This document shows positions 1-17,344 of a stretch of 64,000 nt of DNA, in pieces (position 1 is the stretch's first letter; every line of letters starts with the position of its first letter). The stretch is from Rhynchonema sp. JSB1_4 (lineage: Eukaryota > Nematoda > Chromadorea > Monhysterida > Xyalidae). A program made the position numbers and the translations under genes. The stretch lies in the NCBI GenBank assembly GCA_030248065.1, contig JASAMV010008866.1:18337-82336 (forward strand). The letters are read 5' to 3'. The notes below the pieces were generated by a model, which saw nothing but the letters and a program-made list of their open reading frames with translations, was not told where the DNA came from and ran no database searches.

Positions 1-193
1 TGATCCATGAACCGCCAATTTGAGGGAGAAACTTGAAAAAATGGACAAATTATTGGACATTTGGGTATTGCCTAAATGGAATCGCACCCACCCAATACCA
101 AGCACGCCAGCCAATACCAATATTAATATATCAGGTATTGGGTTGCCAAAACCAAGCCCATGCCTGTGTATGATCAAACAGAACAAATCCAAC

Positions 194-567
194 CTGACTA
201 TATTGCCCTGTAATGCACAAATGGCTGATGTAGCACGTGAGACACCCTACTAAGGTCTCCATTGCGGATCGAGCGCCGATTTTCTCCGCTGCAGCGTAAC
301 ACGTGTTCAATTCGGTGATCGTTTTCAGCCATAATTCGTGCTCAATCTGCAAAAAGAAAACGTTTTCAGCAAATTATGGTGCTTTAGTTTAATAATTCAC
401 CAAAACTGACCAACCTTTTCGTTCAATTCGACCGGCATGCCAGTCTGAAAACGCACGGCCAGACCCTGTGTGTAATCACGTTGCACGAACACTTTTTGGC
501 ATTGATTCAAAGGAATGCGAGACGAGCTGCTGTTGTCATCTTCGTAGTTTTTGTCGTGTTTGCTCAT
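194..567 (-). CDS. GOLGA7: GOLGA7/ERF4-family palmitoyltransferase cofactor, 5' part
   Basis: Two exons on the minus strand, 567-415 and 346-194, each 51 codons and joined in phase 0 across a 68-nt intron (GT at 414, AG at 347). The first holds KVFVQRDYTQG and a FQT-MPVELNEK stretch; the second holds ELNTCYAAAEKIG and CLTCYISHLCI. These match the order and spacing of animal GOLGA7 (KVFIQRDY, a LNNLYAEAEKLG-type helix, then a Cys-rich CLACLTAY-type segment). The family forms the obligate partner of DHHC9-type palmitoyltransferases at the Golgi. The start is the ATG at 567; about 22 Ser/Asp-rich residues precede the conserved core. After residue 102 a donor (CAG|GTTGGA) follows, and the C-terminal part (KVSKYI region of the family) is not seen, so it probably lies beyond base 1. 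Confidence 0.8.
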
Positions 568-855
568 ACTCACACGTTTGTGGTCGGTTTGCGTCTGATT
601 TGGCCACAATTCGAAGCGACAAACGTCCTCAGTCGGTCGACAGAAGTCTGTCACCTCGACCACATCGAATTGTTATTTAGTATTGGTCTGCACTTAATAT
701 TTGAAAAATTAGCAACAATAAAATAATAAGTCAAAAAAAATTCGTACTTGTTGAACAGTTTTAGGGGCGGTTGTACTTTTTCTGGGGGCTCTATTTTTGG
801 GGGCTCTGCTGGCTCTGATACTTTTTGGGAATACCCAATAACATTATCGGTTGAT

Positions 856-1483
856 GGAAGACTGATTACCATTGTAATCAGTACGCCCTGCAGAGGCTCT
901 GGGGGGAAGACTGATTACAAATTAAACGAAGCCATAATCAGCCTTCCCCCCAAGGCCCAATCTCAGGAAGGCTGATTACGCATGCTGTAAGCATGTATAT
1001 AATCAGCGTTCCCGGATTGGGCAGCTGGGGGGAAGACTGATTACGCTGACCGAATTACGCGGAACGTGCGTATGGCCGGTGTGGCGTGAAGCACGAGCTG
1101 GTGTTGGGGTCTGGTCCCAATTGAATGCAGCAGTAAATAGCAGTTGGGCAGTAATGTTTCACGTGATTGACTATCTCGAGTTTGTAGTGTCTGTGATGTT
1201 TCACTTGGCTAAGGCTTAGGCTGCCAGCCTGAGCCAAATGAAACATCGCAGGCCTGTAAAACAGCGAGGCAATCATTGACGTGAAACATTACACGCCGTC
1301 GTTCCAATTCCAAAACAGTCGCATCCGGATCCGGACCAGATCACTGGGAACGAACTGTCCCACAACCGATTCGGGTTTATCCGTTTTATTTTTCAATTTG
1401 TAATCAGTCTTCCCCCCAGCGCAGCTGAGTCGGGTTTATCAGGTTTATCAGCTTTATCCGGGTTATTTGTAATCAGTCTTCCC
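856..1483. repeat. Cluster of GGAAGACTGATTAC repeats in both orientations
   Basis: The motif GGAAGACTGATTAC is exact at 856, 905 and 1031 and near-exact at 966 (GGAAGGCTGATTAC). Inverted forms are exact at 1400 and 1469 and diverged at 934 and 999. The copies at 901-918 and 1025-1044 are preceded by a G run and are matched in inverse by 1400-1417 (GTAATCAGTCTTCCCCCC). This looks like terminal repeats of one or more nested miniature elements. I could not fix a convincing target-site duplication. Confidence 0.7.
1148..1291. repeat. Nested hairpin with TGATGTTTCA-type arms
   Basis: The outer arms are GTAATGTTTCACGT at about 1150 and its inverse ACGTGAAACATTAC near 1278-1291. The inner arms are TGATGTTTCACTTGGCT at 1194 and, inverted, AGCCAAATGAAACATC near 1233-1249. 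The apex is GC-rich. The structure lies inside the GGAAGACTGATTAC cluster and could be the body of a foldback element. Confidence 0.65.
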
Positions 1484-2512
1484 GGCACGACATTATCTTC
1501 CCAATAACACGCACTTCGATCTTTGGGTTCTGCAAAAAGAAAAAAGAAAAGAAAGAGAAAATTGTTGCAAAATTTGTGGAGTTTTTCAGTTTTTTTCCCA
1601 GTTGATTTGGTATTTTATGTCAGTGTCAACGGTGTCATTGTCATTGTAATCGCCTCACAATGCCTGCCGCTTATTGTTACGTCCTTTAGTGTTTTTACGC
1701 AACTGAAGCGACAGGCATGGACCGTAATCTATCGAACAATGGATATGGTGATTCTTGGCGACAGTTCAACGTCTGGCCGCCGCCTCCTGATGCAGAAAAC
1801 AGGTTTCCGCTTCTGATTTGTTGCACCACAAACAAAATACATTGCGTTGCACGCACTGTAAAATCCAGAGGGAATCAACCGCATTGTTTAATTTTGGGTT
1901 TCTTCTTCTGGGTTCTGCCTGCCATTTACCGAATCGTAAAATCAAAAGTGCAAAGGGGCTGTGTTTTTTCACCAACCCCTGTGAGGGGTTGTTTTTTGGG
2001 GGGCTGGCTTGGGTGGGGCTGTATTTTTTTGCTGCCTAAAATCTCAAACAATGTTCCCAAAACACCCCCAAGATAGGGTGTTATTGTTGTTTGTTGGTTG
2101 GTTGGGATTGGGAGCTGTAAGGGCATACAGTATATCCGGGATGGAAAGGGGTGCGGTGGCGGTGGGGCTTTCCATTTGTTCCCTAAATACAAGCGGGACT
2201 CTGGCTCTATTATGGGGTTTTTCTAATTTCGGGAATGCGGTCTTTATTTTATTTATAGAACCCTTGCGGCTGAGCCTCGGGCCACCACCCAGTCCAGTCC
2301 GGGGTCACACAAAACGATTCGGTCTCAGTTTAGAGATTATAATCCAACGTTTCAGGCCCAAACCATCCACAAAACCGTCTGCCCAACAGCCTGTACCATC
2401 AACTGCGGCCGCAACCGATACATTTCCGTCTGATTCTGTTGAGTCTGGCGAACTGGCGCGTGAGGATCAAGATCTGCGCTGGAGCACTTCCTATCGATAT
2501 CGCAGTGGCAGC

Positions 2513-8613
<6,101 letters not shown>

Positions 8614-9485
8614 AATTTCCAAAAATTGAAATGTTGATTGCCTGGGTTTCGAAGGTGATTGGTTAGGGCGTGCCGGACTAAACGTGTTTCATTTCATCGG
8701 GCTTACCAGTTTACTAGGTTGTAGTAACATGGTTGCATTCAGCCTCCATTGTTCGACTGGCACGCAGCGCTTTATAGGCTGTCGGTGTTACTCGAATGAT
8801 GCTTCTACAGCATACTTGTATTGTGGAATTTCTGCTTTCTGAACTTCGTGTCGTGCTTTTGCTCATTATTGTACTTTAAACTTGTGTCGACTTCACAATA
8901 TATACAGTAGTGTGTTTTATTTATGACCTGAATTTGAAAATTCTGTTTTTGTGACTGGCGCTCAAAACTAGTGGTTTTGGCTTTTGTTTGCATAACTGTT
9001 ATTATTCAATTGTATGATGAGAGTGTCTCACGATATCTGTAGCTTGCATTTTGTTTCCATTTCCAAATTAGTTCAGTGCAAAATTACTATCCATATGGTT
9101 GACCTTGCCTGTCATTCGTCATTTGTAAGTGTGTTATTTAGTTTCCGTTGTTGTGTCATTTGAATTACGTGTCTTACTTCTGCTCTTGTTCGGATGGTAG
9201 CACATATGAGGTTGGAGTCGAATCCGAATTACGATTACTCCAAGCGCACCTGTGCCCACCCGCTCTCATTGCTTTTATGCACGTGACTATACGCTTGGTA
9301 ATAAAATGTGCAAAATTGAACTCTGTTGGTAATTGACTGATTAACGACAGTACAACGTTATGCCAGTGCGTTCGCTCACAACTGCTGTGGGTGCTTTTTG
9401 CGAATATTACTGTTCCAAAATTTTGATTGCATTGAGTACGCTGTTCCAGTTTTGGGCTGCATTCTAGGAAGCTGCTGAACTCGCC
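8614..9485. other. Intergenic region
   Basis: This 0.87-kb spacer separates the RBM5-like stop from the CARNMT1-like start. It holds a possible polyadenylation hexamer near 9301 and ordinary AT-rich sequence. I see no further gene or repeat. Confidence 0.6.
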
Positions 9486-12400
9486 ATGTCCGCTGCAGTG
9501 AACAATGTCAACGTTGAAAATGGCGGGGCTGTTGAGGTGACACCTGGAACATCGAACGTGCACGATGCTGGTCGGTTTGATCACTGAGAGCCGTAATTAA
9601 ACATTTGGTAGTATATCGCACTGACGACTATCTGATCCACCACTGTTCATAATGCACAGCCCGTTCCAGACACGAACTCAAAAGACGACGCGGAGCTGGA
9701 CGCAATGGAGGAGGAGGAGCATTTCGCCAAGGTCATCGCCGTCTTCAAGAACTACGGGCATCACGCACTTCGTGATCTGAAGCGGGACATGTTGATCTAC
9801 ATGGAGTTGCCTGAACGACAAAGGCGAATGCTCTATCCGTCCTATCCCAAGCATTTGGCGCAGGTCAAACTGTTGGTCAGGGAAAATCACAAGTGCGTGT
9901 ACATTCATATTTGGGTAAATCTGAAATGTTTTGCTGTGGGAATAAAGGAAGGTTGTGGGCTCTGGACTCTGCTGTCTGGCTTCCTTTCTGTGTAAAATTA
10001 GAAATCCTTCAAGCCAGCGCAAATGACTTCCATGGCCTTCTGTTGCCATGTCTTGTGGGTGATTTTTCAAAAACATTCGCAAGTGATGAATGGGCAGTAT
10101 CATCGACTACCACTATCGCTGGGTTATTTGATGCAACTTATTTACAATGTTTTCAATGTGTGTGATATCAGCAAATGTTTTGAAGCCCCTCTGTGCAACG
10201 AGGTATTTTCAGAATAGTGATGTAAACATTAATCGCGAAAAAAAACAAACGACTTCAACATGCAGACTGCTGCAATTCATGCTGACGGGCATTGGCCAAA
10301 TGTTCGAAAACAGCAGTCACGCACTAGATGAACAAAATGTTGATGACTCGATTGCTGTGTCGGAGTTCCAGATGGAAAAACTGCAAAGCTCATTGCGGCA
10401 GATTGTCAGAGATTGGTCGGCCGACGGTGAGCATAAGATCATTTTCCCTTCCCGATCTTTTGTGAAAGGAGTGTATAGCAGTCTTTTATTTAGTTTTTTA
10501 GAAATGTTAGCAATTTTTATAATAATAGAGTAGTCTAAAGCTGCAATGCATCCGGGTCCTCATCAGTCATGAGATGCACCGCGAACAATTTGATCTGTGT
10601 GGCTCAGGTCGGGTCGTGACTCGGGTCCTAGTAACGCGACCTGTTGCATCACATTCCGAGGTTGCGTCACTGATTTTGACCAGCGGAAGCTGGGCAATAA
10701 AAATGTTTTGTGCCTGATCGGAAATTTGAATTCAGCGGGATCAGCAAATCTGCGAAATATTCTCAGCAAAAACCAAAAAATTATATAGTGAACACAGGTC
10801 CGATACGGATGGTTGACCAGTTTAATACCGGTATCATGTCAATACGGCAGGTGCAATCGAACGCGAGCAGTGCTACAGTCCGATCATCAGCGAGATCGAC
10901 CACCGTTTCAGTCAAGTGGCCGATCGCAGTGCCGTTCGCATCCTTGTGCCAGGGGCCGGGCTGAGTCGACTGGCCTGGCAGTTTGCCAAGTCCGGCTACG
11001 CGTGTCAGGGCAATGAGTTCTCGCTGCACATGTTGTTCATATCGAACTTTATACTGAATCGGTGCAAACAGGTTCGTGTTTAAAATTGCTTTTGAAAATA
11101 TAGAACTGCAGCTGATGCAAATGTTGCTATTTTTCTTGGAGCACGCGCAAGTGCAAATGTTTTCATTTTCATTCTTGCAGCTCTTGATTAGATCAAAGAT
11201 TAATTGATCAAAAAACGCCCCGAAAAAAACCAAATTATAGTGCAGTTAAATCCTGGTGTGCGCCATGCAGGGTGGTACTTAGTGAGCCACTTTTTCGTCA
11301 ACACATGGGGGAAATTCAACCCCCATCCCACCAAGTTCATCTATCTATCGTCAAAACTCCCAAAATTCCAACTTTTTACTCCTAAAACCACTAAAAACAA
11401 CATATTTTCACGAATTGGGACCTTCATTTTTATCAACCTCAGATTTTTGACCAACGTCATCTGTTAATATCTATCGTAAACTCCCTGGCTAAGTACTGCA
11501 CTTGCGCCATGTACAGGGTGACCAAGACAGGAACTCGTTGTCCACGTTGGGCGAGTGGTTAGCACATCACTCGAACGCTAAACATCCATCAACTGATATG
11601 CGGCTAATGTCAAACCACTAGCTCAACGCAGAGAATGTGTTCTCCAAAAGGATTGCGTTCTATCTTGGTCACCTTGTACAAACAAAACAACTGTGTAATA
11701 AAATGAGCTGAACAGCTCCGTCATACCCAAATTTTCAGGTGAACTCGTTCACAATTTACCCTCATTTGCACCAACGTTCCAACAGCAAATGCTACGCCGA
11801 CCAGTTGAAGCCGATTCAGTTCCCCGATGTTGATCCCACTGATCTGCCCATAGTTGGTATTGTGATGTTCATATTTCTGACTCTTTCCATTGTCGGCCGT
11901 GTTTCACGATGCTAGTTGAGTCGCTGATGGTTGCACCCTGATCACTCTGACCTATACTTGCGTATTTTTCCGCAAAATATATTTTTGGAAAAAAACCGTT
12001 TTTTTCCGGAAAAAACCGTTTTTTTCCAAATATTTTTTCCAGTACTTAAGGATACCCATGGTCCAAAAACGCCTATTTTGGAGAAAATTTTGTCGGGAAA
12101 TGGCCTGAAACAGGCTAAAAATGCACTTGGAGATTAAAAAGTGCTCATTTTGAACTGTTTAGCACCGATTTACATTGGTTTTGACAACATCCTTTCGCAA
12201 CCTTTGAAAATATTTCGGAAATTGGGAAAAAAACCGTTTTTTTTTTTCAAAAGTTGCCACTTGGAAAAATTTCCGGAAAAATAAAAACGTATTTTTCCGG
12301 GCCTCGGAAAAAAACGGTTTTTTCGGTTTTTTTCGGAAAAAAAACCGTTTTTTTTTCGGCCCGCAAGTATACTCTGACCTTTATAATTCAGGACCCGCAA

Positions 12401-15218
12401 CGTTTCTCAATGGCAGCGGGCGAGTTCCTGGAGGTGTACGATACGTCAGAGAATGCCAACTCATGGGACGCAATCACCACGGTGTTCTTTATCGACACTG
12501 CGCACAACATTATCGATTATTTGGAGTGTCTCTATCGCATACTGAAACCGGGCGGCGTTTGGATCAATCTCGGCCCGTTGTTGTACCATTTTGCTGATAT
12601 GCCCAATGAAGACTCGATTGAACTGCCCTATGAAGAGGTGTGAGAGAGTATAGTCTGTGGCTTTTTGTTTTTCGTCACTGTATTTTGATCGCCAAAAATA
12701 ATGCCCGGCGTGCCCTTAGTTGACGAAAAAAAAAAAAAAAAAAAGGGTACCATTGGGGGGGACCCCCCACCCCCCAGCCCAGCACTGCCTGGAATATAGA
12801 TGGACTCAGTTTGGGGAGGGGGGAGATTTTTCGGGGCAGGTAGGGTACATACAAGTTTTTTCGGGTACTTTTTTATGTGCTATAAAGTACATACATGTAT
12901 ATCGCGCGCAGCGCGCAATTTTTTGCACTTGTAAGAGTTTTCAGCCGAAATTTGGGCATTTTTTACCAAAAAAACGGGCATTTTGAGGGAAAAAATCGGG
13001 GCGGGTGGGGTACCAACCAAACCAGAGTGGGGCGGGTAGGGGGTAGTGTACCAGGTCTGGGCGGGCGGGTAGGGCACCATTGGGGGACCCCACTACCCCC
13101 AGCCACAGCACTGCCCCCCAGGCCCCAGGAACTACACTGAGTGGAATATGATGCACATGATACACGCTAAAGGGATCGTGGAGGTGTGCCCCACCACCCC
13201 TGCGCTTAAAGTTTCTGCTGGCAAAAGCACACTCATGACGCGTGTGGTGTTGGCCGGGGTCGATCAACACACTGCAGCGGGGGTGACAGTGTGCGTCAAC
13301 CGTAACATGCGTAAAAATGCGTTTTTCAACATTGAAGTTTTCCAGAAATTTAGGGGGGTTGCCGAGTTTTCAAAAAAATTTGGTACATATATTACATATA
13401 TTAGGTACATATATTAAAATAATATATGTATTAACTCCCAAAATAATATATGTAACAAATTACATATATTACATATATTTGTGAATGTCTGTTGACAACA
13501 CACTTTGCTTTTTGCTTTTGTCAGAGAGCAAAAGCAAAAAGTTGTGCAGCGCGCACAAGCAGCAAACATTAGCGTGTTCCAGACATAGTTTTTTTAGACA
13601 CTTTTTAGGTGCAATTTGCACCTAAAAAATCAGAATTGCACCTAAAAATTCAGGATTAGGTGCAAGGTTGCACCTAAAATTTTGGGCCCTTATTTGCTTA
13701 ATTTAGCATTTATACAGCATCTTTTAAGGTTGGAAAGCTTAGAAACAAAAAAATGCGCTGCGCGGCTTTTCATTCCTTCCAATAAATTCCATCGAAGCAT
13801 TTGGTCGACATCGACAAAAAATATTGATCTGATTGATTGATTTCGTACACAGTTAGTACCTGGTGTGCTGGTGATAAGATTCAAAACAAATACATGCTGT
13901 ACTAGGATCAGTGTAGTTCCTGGTCCGGCGAGGCGGTTAGTGAACCTACCCACTTTGTCGGTGCGGCGGTTAGTGTACCTCCCTGTGGGGAGAAGGAGGG
14001 GGGAAGACCAAAATTCAGGAAAAAGTCCTTCTTTGAGGTAAAAAATTTGACCTATTTTTGCCCTTTTTTGGAAAAAATTCTCCATAAATAGGGTATTTTG
14101 GTGACTTTTGACAACATTGACCTGAAAATTACCCATTTTAGGCCTAAAATGCCCATCTTGGGCTAAAAATTCCTATTTTAGGCAAAAATTGCGGCGGTTA
14201 GTGTACCTGGTGCGGCGGTTAGTGTACTAGTGTACCTTGGTCGCGGCGGTTAGTGTACCTTAGGAGGGGACCCCCTCCCCCCAGGAACTACACTGACTAG
14301 AACTAGAGCAGAGCATGACAACAGTATTAGATACCCACACAGTAAATGAACAGCGAAAGTAATTGATTCGTACGTGACCCCCAATGTGGATATGGTGACA
14401 TGAAAATTTTACTGTTTCGTTTTCTTCTCAATCGGTTCTCAATAATGAAACTAGTACAAAATGTGCTACAAAATGTTGAACTTTCCCTGAAAAGTTTGCT
14501 TTTGCTAAAGAAAAAGGCATTCATTGCGTTACAACTTTATTGAACTTCTAAAAGCACGCAAATAGCATTGAACACACAACCTGGCAAAAAACCTAAAATT
14601 GGCGTTTTTTGTCCAAAATAGGGGTTGCACCTACTTTGGCCAGCTTGCACCTAAAAATTGGGGGGTTGCACCTAAGTTGCACCTAGTGAATTTTGAAAAA
14701 AAACCCTGGTTCCAGACCTGTGTAATTTTTGATTTTCGGGTTTGTGCAGCCTGGTTTTGGGCGTAAAAAGTCATGATGACTTTTTGCTTTTTTTCAAGTT
14801 TTTGGTTTTTGCTTTTGCTCTCTGACGAAAGCAAAAAGCAAAAAGTCAACTTTTTGCTTTTGCTCTCTGACAAAAGCAAAAAGCAAAAAGTGTGTGGTAA
14901 ACTTTTTGCTTTTTGCTTTTGTCAGAGAGCGGCCTAAAGGTCGCAAACGCTCGTTCCCCCCGACCAAATGAAACTCATTCCAACTCAGACATCATCGGGG
15001 CTGTTCATAGGCCGACTACTATCCACCAGTTAGTTTCATTTCAGATCCGTCGTTTGATCGAGCAGATCGGCTTTCGCATCGAAACCGAAAAACTCGACGT
15101 GTCAACCAGCTATACACAGAATCGCAGCTCGATGCTGCAGTACGAATATAAATCTGTGTATTTGGTTTGTGTCAAACCGGAGACCGAAGTGGCTGCTGCC
15201 GGCAGTGGGGATAAATGA
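9486..15218 (+). CDS. CARNMT1: Carnosine N-methyltransferase
   Basis: The family transfers a methyl group from S-adenosylmethionine to the histidine ring of carnosine and related His peptides. Exons: 9486-9536, 9660-9892, 10266-10426, 10851-11071, 11739-11852, 12392-12637, 15045-15218; phases agree and give 399 aa, close to the human enzyme (about 409 aa). Conserved blocks are [10 protein letters not shown] near the N-terminus, VRDWSADG joined across an intron to AIEREQCY, the SAM-binding loop [12 protein letters not shown] (about residue 180), [48 protein letters not shown] and [17 protein letters not shown]. No core block is missing. The intron after exon 4 carries two miniature transposons, the intron after exon 5 one, and the last intron (2.4 kb) a nest of them, yet the splice sites and reading frame are intact. 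Confidence 0.95.
11268..11503. mobile_element. Miniature hAT-like element, family C
   Basis: The 236-bp element starts CAGGGTGGTACTTAG and ends CTAAGTACTGCACTT, imperfect inverted ends. It is flanked by an exact 8-bp duplication, GCGCCATG, at 11260-11267 and 11504-11511. An 8-bp duplication with CAG-type ends is typical of hAT transposons. Inside, CATCTATCTATCGTCAAAA matches the family-C copies at 63418-64000. It is non-coding and lies in the CARNMT1 intron after exon 4. Confidence 0.85.
11514..11676. mobile_element. Miniature Tc1/mariner-like element
   Basis: The 163-bp element has inverted ends CAGGGTGACCAAGA and TCTTGGTCACCTTG, each bordered by TA (11512-11513 and 11677-11678), the usual Tc1/mariner target duplication. 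The arms pair over most of the length (GCGAGTGGTTAGC against a GCTAGTGGTTTGAC-like inverse), so it is close to a hairpin. It begins 10 bp after the family-C element in the same CARNMT1 intron. Confidence 0.75.
11953..12371. mobile_element. Miniature element with TATACTTGCG ends and 8-bp duplication
   Basis: The 419-bp element has exact 10-bp inverted ends, TATACTTGCG and CGCAAGTATA, between perfect 8-bp direct repeats CTCTGACC at 11945-11952 and 12372-12379. The interior is dominated by CCGTTTTTTTCCG / CGGAAAAAAACGG repeats in both orientations. It occupies most of the CARNMT1 intron between exons 5 and 6 and ends only 20 bp before the next exon. The superfamily is uncertain; 8 bp suggests hAT or a relative. 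Confidence 0.85.
13497..14896. mobile_element. Non-autonomous element with CTTTTTGCTTTTGTCAGAGAGC ends (shown in parts) and TTGCACCTA repeats
   Basis: The ends are inverted copies built from CTTTTTGCTTTTG followed by TCAGAGAGC: at 13497-13530 and, inverted, at about 14865-14896, with further copies at 14760-14860 and 14905-14930. Internal to both ends the 9-mer TTGCACCTA recurs in both orientations (about 13608-13680 and 14625-14690), as expected for subterminal transposase-binding sites. A family-A element is inserted inside. I could not find a target-site duplication, so the outer limits are approximate. Confidence 0.6.
13909..14295. mobile_element. Miniature hAT-like element, family A, TTAGTGTACC subtype
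   Basis: The 387-bp element begins CAGTGTAGTTCCTGG and ends CCAGGAACTACACTG, perfect 15-bp inverted ends. The flanking 8-mers ACTAGGAT and ACTAGAAC match at 6 of 8 positions, an aged target duplication. GCGGCGGTTAGTGTACC is repeated next to both ends (about 13932, 13964, 14192, 14213, 14241). The core (about 14035-14150) closely matches the core of the element at 62882-63280. Confidence 0.85.
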
Positions 15219-15489
15219 GATAATGGAATCTGCTGCATTGATTTTAGGGGTTTCTGTCTGTTTTATGTTATGTTGTATAGTTTGTTATTGCGCTTTGGAC
15301 CAGCCGGTGATAAAAACAAAACTAAGAATGATGTGATGCCTAGTTCTGTTTTGTTTTGCTGCAAAACACGTTCGGCTTGCGGGGCACTGTTGTTGATAGT
15401 GCTTATTTCTGTGTTTGCTTTGAATTTCACGATAGTTTGGAAGAAAAACTATCAATTGTAAAGTTGTTCCACGACAATTAACGGGAAAA

Positions 15490-17344
15490 ATGCTACAATG
15501 CGGCAATCTCAACTCGGCGCATCTGCCTGTGCTCATCGGCATCATGTGTGCCATCACGTTTGGTGCAACGTTCGTTTCATTTTTTGTTTTTTAATCTCCG
15601 TTGTAGCTCCGCTAAAATGTTTGTTCCATGTTGTGTTCCTTGCGGCATCAAAGTTGGAATTTCTACGTTGTCGTTGTTATCATGCCCATCACCAACTGTT
15701 CCCATCTGATTGATGTCACCCACAGTGGTGGTTGCAGCTACGTGATGGCTGTGTACCGTGGTGATGTGGACGCAGTGCTGCCCTACATCAGTGACACCGC
15801 CATTGATCGACCAGAGAGTTGTATATTCGCGCAGATGCTCAATGCTGTCGCGTTCTTGTGTGAGTTCGGGGCTGCATTGTAATCAGGTTACTCTCTTTGA
15901 CAAGATCTTGAGAATGAGTGACGGAATTCGTCAGGGACTGTCACTCTGGCACTGCAAAATATTTCAGTTCGTGCGTGCGTGTCACGAATGCATAAATTGC
16001 GTTTATCAATGTCCTTTTTTCTAGCAAATTCAAAGCAACAAACCAATCCAAACATTGTCCAGGTCTGTTGGTGATGTACCTGCGTTATCGTATGGTGCAC
16101 GAATTGACACGCGATTCTGATTGGTTGATTGAGCGTGTCAACACTGGCTCAATGCTGATTGGCTGTGCATCCGTGTTCGGACTCACGATCGTTGCAAACT
16201 TTCAGGTATATGTTAGTGAGGTTTGGTTCGTTATTACAATTCGTTTCAACCACAGTGATCGGGTTGAATGTTGGTGGACTATACCGATCAACTGAATGTG
16301 ACGGCCTGTCTTGACCAGACCGATTGATGTGATCGGGCCACGCACACAGATCTCATCCATTCATCAAGTTTGCTATCTCTCTCTGAATATACACTGCTCC
16401 ATCAAACTTTTTCCCAATTCTTCCAAAGAAAAGTTTTTTCACGGTAGCATCCTTTGCAGGTCTCAGCCGTGTTCGTTGTACATATCAGTGGTGCCCTGTT
16501 GCACTTTTCCTGCGCTGTCATCTACGGCTGTATGCACGCGTGGCTCACATGCCGCATGTGCCCGTTGTATAATGGGTACAGGATATGTGTGGTCAGATGC
16601 AGTTTGGCTGTTGCAGCACTGGTGCTGTTTGTTTGCTGTGAGTTTCAATTTGTTTGAACGAATGAAAGAAGTAACACATAGTGCTTGGTGCTGTCTTTCT
16701 GGTTATCATGTCCATTACGTGTTCCCTTGTTAGCTAAACAAAGTTCTCAGCTTTCAGCCACAATATTCGGTTGTATCGCGTCTGTCACGTATCACCATCG
16801 CTTCTTGGCCGAAGCAAATTTGCCCGCTGATGATTGGAACGCACCTGTGAGTTTGTGCAGGCTCTTGTGGTGTAAGACCACAATTCATTGAAGTCGAACT
16901 CGAATTAAAGGGACATAATAAAAATCAATCGCACAAATAACACCATGTCAATAGCTGGCAGGGAACGTCTCGGAATGTCTCGGATCATTCGTCGCTTACA
17001 AAACACCACAAGGGAGTCTCAATGAAAACTACAACAGCGAAAAAATGCAGTTTGATGTACATAAATGTGAATCGGTTGCTATTTCACAAGTCTGATCTAC
17101 CACCATATCCGTGATCACGGAAACGTGATTGCAGGGTTACCGTATGCACACCCTGAGTGCCATCTGCGAGTGGCTGTTGGCGATCACCAACGTTGCATTC
17201 CTGATGTCGTACAGTCGTGATTTCGAGAAGCTGCGCTCTGAAGTGCACGTGCAGGCACTGGTGCAGCACATGGACGACAGACCGGTGGATGTGACGGGAC
17301 ACAGTGCCACCTTGATACATCATGCACTCGTGGACGAATCTTGA
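15490..17344 (+). CDS. DRAM2: DRAM-family (DRAM2/TMEM150) membrane protein
   Basis: DRAM proteins are lysosomal or plasma-membrane multi-span proteins that promote autophagy. Exons: 15490-15569, 15738-15859, 16063-16205, 16460-16637, 16758-16846, 17135-17344; phases agree, giving 273 aa against about 266 for human DRAM2. Family marks are LPYISDT followed by PESCIFAQMLN (residues about 40-62), LIGCASVFGLTIVANFQ, VSAVFVVHISGALLHF, and a last membrane span with EWLLAITNVAFL. Hydrophobic segments fit about six spans. The final 40 residues are hydrophilic, as in the family. The start is the first ATG before the first hydrophobic segment; nothing upstream looks like an additional coding exon. Introns 1 and 4 each carry the TGTTATCATGCCCAT motif or a variant. 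Confidence 0.88.

Larger units (their letters stand above)
568..2512. other. Intergenic region between divergent genes
   Basis: The spacer separates the GOLGA7-like start at 567 (-) from the RBM5-like start at 2513 (+). It contains the repeat cluster at 856-1483 and the hairpin at 1148-1291, then A/T- and G-rich low-complexity DNA to about 2240. From about 2390 an open frame continues in phase into the RBM5 first exon, with a Ser/Glu/Asp-rich composition that looks coding, so the RBM5 N-terminus may begin upstream of 2513. No promoter motif can be assigned with confidence. Confidence 0.5.
12638..15044. repeat. Nested repeat and transposon cluster in the last CARNMT1 intron
   Basis: The 2.4-kb intron holds, in order: an A run at about 12725; two direct copies of an ACCATTGGGGG...CAGCACTGCC end at about 12748-12786 and 13077-13112; a solo family-A right end (CCAGGAACTACACTG, 13125-13139); an AT palindrome rich in TACATATAT at 13380-13480; and the 13497-14896 element described separately. 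G/C-rich GGGTAGGGTACC-type motifs recur at 12830-13080. Confidence 0.7.

Noticed and set aside
2009..2512. Open frame running into RBM5 exon 1
   Set aside because: Only the last 40 codons or so look coding; the earlier part lies in G-rich low-complexity DNA and has no convincing start. Kept as an uncertainty on the RBM5 start rather than as a gene.
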